A stretch of 49,593 bases of DNA from Candidatus Polarisedimenticolaceae bacterium (GTDB lineage Bacteria; Pseudomonadota; Gammaproteobacteria; Chromatiales; Chromatiaceae). Below are positions 45,801 through 49,593 of this stretch, in pieces (positions within the stretch are counted from its first letter, which is position 1; each line of letters starts with the position of its first letter). A program made the translations under genes and the position numbers. The notes under the pieces were generated by a model. That model was not told the origin of the DNA, searched no databases, and saw only the letters and a program-made list of their open reading frames with translations. The stretch is taken from the NCBI GenBank assembly GCA_021648685.1, contig JAKISI010000018.1:1-49593 (forward strand). Reading direction: 5' to 3'.

Positions 45801-45952
45801 ACGATGATCTTCACCTGGGTGCTGGAGACATCGGGAAATGCATCAATAGGGGTACGCTGGATGGCCATCCAGCCGGCCCCTATCAGCAGTGCGACAACCA
45901 ACAGCATGAGCAGCCGCTGGGTCAGTGCAAATTGAATTAGACGAGCCAGCAT
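42887..45952 (-). CDS. Heavy-metal efflux RND permease (CzcA/CusA family)
   Basis: This 1021-aa inner-membrane RND pump has 12 helices and two large periplasmic loops. The TM4 signature AIGILVDAAVVVVEN (near residue 395) is the HME fingerprint. Its AIG-x2-VDAA form is closer to the monovalent-cation (Cu+/Ag+, CusA) and HME5 groups than to the DFG-x2-VDGA form of Zn/Co/Ni CzcA. It couples proton import to metal export through CzcB and CzcC. It overlaps the adaptor gene by one base. Metal specificity is inferred from the motif only. Confidence 0.92.
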   Translation of the reverse strand: MLARLIQFALTQRLLMLLVVALLIGAGWMAIQRTPIDAFPDVSSTQVKIIVKAAGMTPEEIEARITVPIEVEMLGIPRLTMLRSVAKYALTDITVDFEEGTDIYWARQQVAERINGVWGDLPQGVTGGLAPLTTPLGEMFMFTIEGDGLSLMERRELLDWVIRPALRTVPGVADINALGGLVRTFEVVPDNARLIARGITLEELRRALEVNNRNDGAGRLNDGEEALLVRVEGSVQTLEDISTIVIHPDPNQPVRVGDVAEVRIGTLTRYGAVTRNGEGETVQGLVLGLRGANARKLVMGIKAKLAELEQSLPENVRIEVFYDRGRLVDRAVGTVTKALVEAIVLVLILLVLFLGDLRAALTVALVLPLAALVTFILMNQFGLSANLMSLGGLTIAIGILVDAAVVVVENIVTHLANQKRAARLPRLHLIYRAAREVALPITSGMLIIIIVFLPLLTLQGLEGKLFGPVALTIVFALSGALLLSLTVIPVLASYLLGNVSHKEPWLIRQASRLYEPVLRWSLDHGNVLFVFALVLLVSAGGLYTQVGKTFMPTMDEGDLIVQLEKLPSINLEQSIAIDTRFQRAVMERVPEVQGVIARTGSDELGLDPMGLNQTDSFLVLKPVEEWTVPDKEALNASLREVLADFPGIAYAFTQPIEMRVSEMLTGVRGDLAIKIFGDDQEGLNRTAEALVAVLQGISGGEDVYSPRNEGAQYYRMKIDRLAAGRLGLDVDSLERVLRAKVEGVQPGMIYEGNRRIPLILKGSEALRNSPAAFAGLQISLPDGQGVPLSNLVQIERIEGPVALNREGGKRMAVVIANVSGRDLVSFVEEAKAKVAEQVKLPTGYSLEWGGQFENQQRAAKRLSIVVPVALGLIFLILFSTFRSVRQAVLVLSNIPFAMIGGIVGLWVTGEYLSVPASVGFIALLGIAVLNGVMMVSYFNQLLALGRPIGEVVVEGAKRRLRPVLMTANIAAFGLIPLLFATGPGSEIQRPLAVVVIGGLMSSTVLTLILLPILYRRFAVAK

Positions 45953-47031
45953 TATTCGTTCTCCAACCAGGCAGATTTAAGGGCGGCGGTGCCGGATATT
46001 GCCAGCTTGTCACCCGAAGTCAGTTTTCCGCTGATAATGAGATGATCCCTCTCCTCACTCCGCATTTGAACCTGGGTGGGGCTAAAGCCATCCGTGACGG
46101 CAATGAATACCCAGCTCTTTCCGGCACTGCGCACCAGTGCCGCGCGCGGGATACGAAAGCCCCCGGCCTCTTCGGCCTGGGCAATTCTGACCTGGACAAA
46201 CTGGCCGGGACGCAGAAGCTCTGCCCCCTTATCTACCTGGGCGCGCACCAGGATACCCTGGTCTTTTTCATGCACCATGCGTCCCACGGTGATAATGCGA
46301 CCCCCCACCTCAGGCTCATCAACCTCAACCAGGGTGCCGTTAGCCGATGTCCCCAGTTTATCCAGGGGCACATGTATCTCTAACCATAGCGGAGAGAGTT
46401 GCCCCACTTTGTAGATTGGCTCCAGCGCATCCACCTGCTGCCCTGGCGTTGCAAGTTGGTCCAGCACTACAGCATCCATCGGGGAGCGTATCTTCAGGGC
46501 ACTGGTGAGACGGCGCTCGCGGGCCAGGATTTTCAAATCACCCTCTCCCAGCCCTGCAAGCTGCAACAACTGGCGATGCTGTTCCACACGGGTCTTGATC
46601 TGGATATTATTGGCTCGGGTCTCCAGGTAGCGGCGCTCGGCAATAATGCCCTCATCATGCAGTTGCTGATCCCGCTTGAGGGCAGCACGGCTCAGCTCCA
46701 GCCGGGTAAGTGCCGTAAGATAGTCGCGTTGTTGCTCCAGGAGCTGGGGGCTTTGGATTACCGCCAGCGGCTGTCCTTTTACAACCTCTTCGCCTTCGGC
46801 CACCAGCAGCGCCTCTAACAGGCCTGCCCGCAAGGCGCTTACTACGCGCAACTGGGCATTGGGCACCACCACTTTGGCCGGGAATGGCATGCCCCAGGTG
46901 CTTACTACCGGCTGTGGTGATTCAACTCTGATATCAAGTGCCTCCCGCTGAGCAGGATCAATCGCTATTTTTCCGGCAGCATGGAGTGACCCAGCCAATA
47001 AGACAGACAGTAAAACAAGTGTTTTTTTCAT
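45952..47031 (-). CDS. RND efflux periplasmic adaptor (CzcB/CusB-like)
   Basis: This 359-aa membrane-fusion protein has a signal peptide (MKKTLVLLSVLLAGSLHAAG), a barrel-sandwich hybrid (ALLVAEGEEVVKGQPLAVI near residue 75, partner IRSPMDAVVLDQLATPGQ near 180), an alpha-hairpin between them, and a beta-barrel. It links the RND pump to the outer-membrane channel. Its start shares one base with the channel gene stop. Confidence 0.92.
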   Translation of the reverse strand: MKKTLVLLSVLLAGSLHAAGKIAIDPAQREALDIRVESPQPVVSTWGMPFPAKVVVPNAQLRVVSALRAGLLEALLVAEGEEVVKGQPLAVIQSPQLLEQQRDYLTALTRLELSRAALKRDQQLHDEGIIAERRYLETRANNIQIKTRVEQHRQLLQLAGLGEGDLKILARERRLTSALKIRSPMDAVVLDQLATPGQQVDALEPIYKVGQLSPLWLEIHVPLDKLGTSANGTLVEVDEPEVGGRIITVGRMVHEKDQGILVRAQVDKGAELLRPGQFVQVRIAQAEEAGGFRIPRAALVRSAGKSWVFIAVTDGFSPTQVQMRSEERDHLIISGKLTSGDKLAISGTAALKSAWLENE

Positions 47032-48257
47032 TACAAACCTTCTCCCCGGATATGGTTCAGTTGAGCAATGGCATGCATACGCTCCAATCGATAGAACTCG
47101 AGCTGCCGGGCTGCCGTAGCAGCCTGCTCACGAGCCAGCAGCAGAAAATAGAGATCCGCTTCCCCCAGCTCAAAGGCGCGGCGGGCAAGCCTGATTCGTG
47201 TTTGGGCAAGCCGGCTTCCCTGCTCGGCCAGCGTTAGATTCTTTGCTGCGCGCACTGTCCCCTGGTGCGCTTGCTCCAATTCAAGCTCCAGCGCCCATGT
47301 CACCTGCGCCCAGTCGGCCTGAGCCTCGGTCAGGGCAAGTTCAGCCCCGGCAATCACGGGAGCAGCGGAGGCATGGGTTCCAAACGGTACGCTGATGCCT
47401 ACACCCAGTGAGTTACCATAAGGATCCCTGCCAATGCCCCGGTCTCGTTTGGCATACAGGGTAAGTACCGGGTTATCACGCCGTTTTAACTTCACATCAT
47501 TCCGCTGTGCACGCGCCTGTTCAATAGCAAGTTCTGCAGCCACAAGACGGGGATGAGATGGGTTCAACTCAGTGCCTGGACTCTGCCTGGCCATCAGATC
47601 ATGTGGCAGCTCATCGAAAGTGGTATAGGCTCGCCAGGAGCTACGCTCCCGTTCTACGGTGGCCATTGCATGTTGGTAAGATGTCTCTTTGGCAAGCGCC
47701 TCCTGTTGCGCCAGAATCAGATCACTGCGGGCAAGCTCACCGGCATTGACCCGGCGCTCTATATCTATTTCAAGAGCCTTTGCTGAATCCCACTGGTTTT
47801 TGGTCTGCTCCTGGTTGCTCTCAGCCAGACGTAATGTCCAGGCTCGCTCCAGCACCTGGCCGGCCACCTCCCAGGAGAGCAGACGGAACTCAGCGCCAGC
47901 CCGGGAGATAATGCTGCCTCCCAGGTTACGGCGGACACCGCGCTGACCCGGTAGCCACAACGGCATATCCAGGTTTGCCTCCCACTCCCGATATCCCCGG
48001 TTACTGCCTGCATCATCACTTCTATAGGCTAGACCGGCCACCGGATCATCACCAAACAGCGCGTCTGCCTGCTGCTGATAACCCTCTCCAACTTGCCGGA
48101 GCGCCACATGAATTCTGGCTTTAGGGTGAATCTGCAAGGCGGCCTGAACCGCCTCATTAAATGAAGGGGCCGCTTGCAGTGCAGGAAAAAAGAGCACCGC
48201 TGCAAACAGTAAAACTACCAAATGAGCCCTATATTTTTTTCTACTCTGGTTTTCCAT
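47031..48257 (-). CDS. TolC-family outer-membrane channel (CzcC-like)
   Basis: This 408-aa protein starts at ATG 48257 (MENQSRKKYRA); the long upstream frame overlaps the SUMF1 gene in another frame and is rejected. It has a signal peptide ending ALQAAPS and long coiled helices with the OEP repeat pattern (FNEAVQAALQIHPKARI, later RIRLARRAFELGEADLYFLLLAREQ). It forms the outer-membrane exit duct of the metal pump. Confidence 0.88.
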   Translation of the reverse strand: MENQSRKKYRAHLVVLLFAAVLFFPALQAAPSFNEAVQAALQIHPKARIHVALRQVGEGYQQQADALFGDDPVAGLAYRSDDAGSNRGYREWEANLDMPLWLPGQRGVRRNLGGSIISRAGAEFRLLSWEVAGQVLERAWTLRLAESNQEQTKNQWDSAKALEIDIERRVNAGELARSDLILAQQEALAKETSYQHAMATVERERSSWRAYTTFDELPHDLMARQSPGTELNPSHPRLVAAELAIEQARAQRNDVKLKRRDNPVLTLYAKRDRGIGRDPYGNSLGVGISVPFGTHASAAPVIAGAELALTEAQADWAQVTWALELELEQAHQGTVRAAKNLTLAEQGSRLAQTRIRLARRAFELGEADLYFLLLAREQAATAARQLEFYRLERMHAIAQLNHIRGEGL

Positions 48258-48270
48258 TCCAATCTCCAAT

Positions 48271-49143
48271 TCATACGCTTGGTAGAATATCCTGGGCAAG
48301 ACGAAAGCCCACATTGTAGCCACTACGATCCGGTAGATACCCATCTCGCTTAGCTGAGCGTACCCACTGGGGGATGTCCCCCCAGGAACCGCCCCGGATA
48401 GTACGGGATCCCTTGTCATCCCAAATCGCACAGACCATCTCCGCACCACCGTAGTGTTCGTCATATTTGGAGCAGGTCCACTCCTCCACATTTCCGGCCA
48501 TGTCATACAGGCCCCATGCATTTGGTGTAAAGGAGCCTACAGGCGACGTGTATTCCCAACGGTCTCTGCCTTCTATCTGTCCACCACAACAAATATCCTG
48601 GCCATAGTTTGCATAGTCATGGCTTGCGCTCTCTCCCCAGCTATAAGCCGTTACCGTCCCTGCCCGTGCTGCATACTCCCATTCAGCCTCGGTGGGCAGA
48701 CGAAAATGTTTTTCCTCCTCTTTCGAAAGCCATTCAGCGTAGGCCATAGCATCATGCCAGCTTATGTTGATCACCGGTCGGTCACCCCGACCCCAGCCAA
48801 GGTCATCCGGCTTTTCCCTGCCTGTCGCTTCAGCAAACAGGTCATACTCCTCAAAGGTGACCTCATGCCTGCCAATGGCATAGCTCTTCAAACATACGGC
48901 ATGCTGAATTTCATCCCTCCCCCGACCAAGCGTTGTATTCGGGCTGCCCATCTTGAAGCAACCGGCTTCGATAAATGCCATGCTTGAAGCCAGTAAAGAA
49001 TCTGATGGGTTTGCCTTTTGGTCATCGCTGTTATAGGGGTTTTTGCCCTCCGCGATGCCAGCAAAAGCGGCAACAATAATTACCGCCGCCAAGTTGTTTG
49101 CCGCCCACTTGCGATGATGTCCTGGAAATATATGGTTGTTCAC
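48271..49143 (-). CDS. Secreted SUMF1/FGE-sulfatase-fold protein
   Basis: This 290-aa protein starts at GTG 49143, seven bases after a strong GAGGAGG site (longer in-frame starts lack one). A signal-like helix follows (NNLAAVIIVAAFAGIAEG). The formylglycine-generating-enzyme fold is clear: FIEAGCFKMGSPN, RHEVTFEEYDLF, NISWHDAMAYAEWLS, RLPTEAEWEYAARAG, MAGNVEEWT and RTIRGGSWGD...NVGFRL. The active-site cysteines expected after RGGSW are absent, so it should not make formylglycine. It precedes the metal-efflux operon by 13 bases in the same direction and may be its first gene. Confidence 0.87.
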   Translation of the reverse strand: MNNHIFPGHHRKWAANNLAAVIIVAAFAGIAEGKNPYNSDDQKANPSDSLLASSMAFIEAGCFKMGSPNTTLGRGRDEIQHAVCLKSYAIGRHEVTFEEYDLFAEATGREKPDDLGWGRGDRPVINISWHDAMAYAEWLSKEEEKHFRLPTEAEWEYAARAGTVTAYSWGESASHDYANYGQDICCGGQIEGRDRWEYTSPVGSFTPNAWGLYDMAGNVEEWTCSKYDEHYGGAEMVCAIWDDKGSRTIRGGSWGDIPQWVRSAKRDGYLPDRSGYNVGFRLAQDILPSV

Positions 49144-49411
49144 AGTATTGCCTCCTCTATCAATCTGTAACTTCAGCATACCCAGACAAACTGAAACCAA
49201 ACTGAACGCGGATCAAGCATATTGTCAGCAGTGCTGTTTTATAGGTGGGTCTTAAAGGCTGTCCCTGCTACAGGGCTTTATTTGGCAAGCACTAACGCAG
49301 GGGATGATTGATACCTAAATCCTGCAATCCTACTGAATCAATAACAGTATAATGATATACTTATCATGCGGTTACTACATAAATCACACCGAATGATGAG
49401 TCATTATTTTC

Positions 49412-49593
49412 ATGAGTAAAAACAGCAGAAATACTTCCTCAAAAGCACGCCAAAAACCAGCAAAAGTCCATTTTGACCGCACAGGCAAAAATATGACCAG
49501 CAAGGCAGGTCTAATTCCGGTTGTTAAATTTCTTGAAAAGCCAGGATTTAATAAGCTATTTCAAAATACGGTAAAACATAAACGAGGCAATAA
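49412..49593 (+). CDS. IS1380-family transposase, partial (runs off the window)
   Basis: ATG 49412 opens 60 codons that run off the right edge. After a basic start (MSKNSRNTSSKARQK) comes FDRTGKNMTSKAGLIPVVKF and FLEKPGFNKLF, matching the N-terminal pattern of IS1380-type transposases (TGxNxTxxAGLIPVxxFLxxxGF). The left end of the element must lie between the SUMF1 gene and 49412. I could not identify the terminal inverted repeat with only one end visible. Confidence 0.7.
   Translation, partial: MSKNSRNTSSKARQKPAKVHFDRTGKNMTSKAGLIPVVKFLEKPGFNKLFQNTVKHKRGN

Noticed and set aside
48258-48521. N-terminal extension of the TolC-family gene
   Set aside because: It overlaps the SUMF1 coding region in another frame; the signal peptide begins at ATG 48257.
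49349-49354. TATAAT before the IS1380 transposase as a promoter
   Set aside because: No recognisable -35 at the correct distance.
1-49593. CRISPR arrays, tRNA or rRNA genes
   Set aside because: I saw no regularly spaced repeats and no recognisable cloverleaf or rRNA sequence by eye; a tRNA-finding program would be needed to be certain.

Overview
The window looks like a chromosomal segment of a gammaproteobacterium. The order hslV-hslU-DUF971-ubiE-ubiJ-ubiB, a SlyD-type isomerase, an HME-RND metal pump with a DUF3240 protein, and a PEP-CTERM protein behind a sigma-54 promoter all fit that group. A free-living or symbiotic chemolithotroph of the purple/sulfur-oxidising type is possible, but that is inference. 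The left ~15.6 kb is visibly more AT-rich and mosaic; the rest is GC-richer and mostly housekeeping.

Region 1 (1-7.7 kb) is an exopolysaccharide/O-antigen-like locus: a 5'-decayed methyltransferase, a GT2 glycosyltransferase, a second methyltransferase, a WbuB-like GT4, an FHA protein and a WecA-type phosphosugar transferase. It has been repeatedly broken and patched. A Phd/PIN toxin-antitoxin pair lies between two diverged copies of a methyltransferase/GT2 junction. A chimeric GT4/GT2 relic precedes an AAA/DUF4143 ATPase.

Region 2 (7.7-15.6 kb) is a lasso-peptide biosynthetic cluster on the minus strand: exporter, PqqD-like B1, transglutaminase-like B2, Asn-synthetase-like cyclase, a 51-aa precursor (predicted core GLGTSMVDSQGQPKTGGFE, Gly1-Asp8 ring) and an HPr-kinase-like tailoring enzyme. 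Beyond an inserted plus-strand PEP-CTERM gene with a textbook -24/-12 promoter lies a nucleotidyltransferase (NTP_transf_5) of the kind found in paeninodin-like clusters. This is the most interesting system in the window, because the core lacks the C-terminal Ser that the kinase modifies in the characterised cases.

Region 3 (15.6-26.1 kb) starts with a REP-like hairpin and a REP-associated transposase remnant. It continues with a CPA2 antiporter and a ten-gene Mrp/Mbh-like operon (E, universal stress protein, F, G, MbhD-like, MbhE-MnhB fusion, C and three NuoL/M/N-like subunits). The third of these lacks the usual TM5 Glu and second Lys.

Region 4 (26.1-35.2 kb) holds a transposase relic, hslVU, DUF971, ubiE-ubiJ-ubiB, slyD, a ~175-bp palindromic MITE-like element, a ClC channel with CBS domains and a secreted endonuclease I.

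Region 5 (35.2-49.6 kb) holds a perfect REP inverted repeat, a phosphohexomutase, a PilZ protein, a D-2-hydroxyacid dehydrogenase divergent from a 1275-aa FAD/Fe-S oxidoreductase, a DUF3240-CzcA-CzcB-CzcC metal efflux operon with a secreted SUMF1-fold protein, and the first 60 codons of an IS1380-type transposase running off the end. I saw no tRNA, rRNA or CRISPR array.
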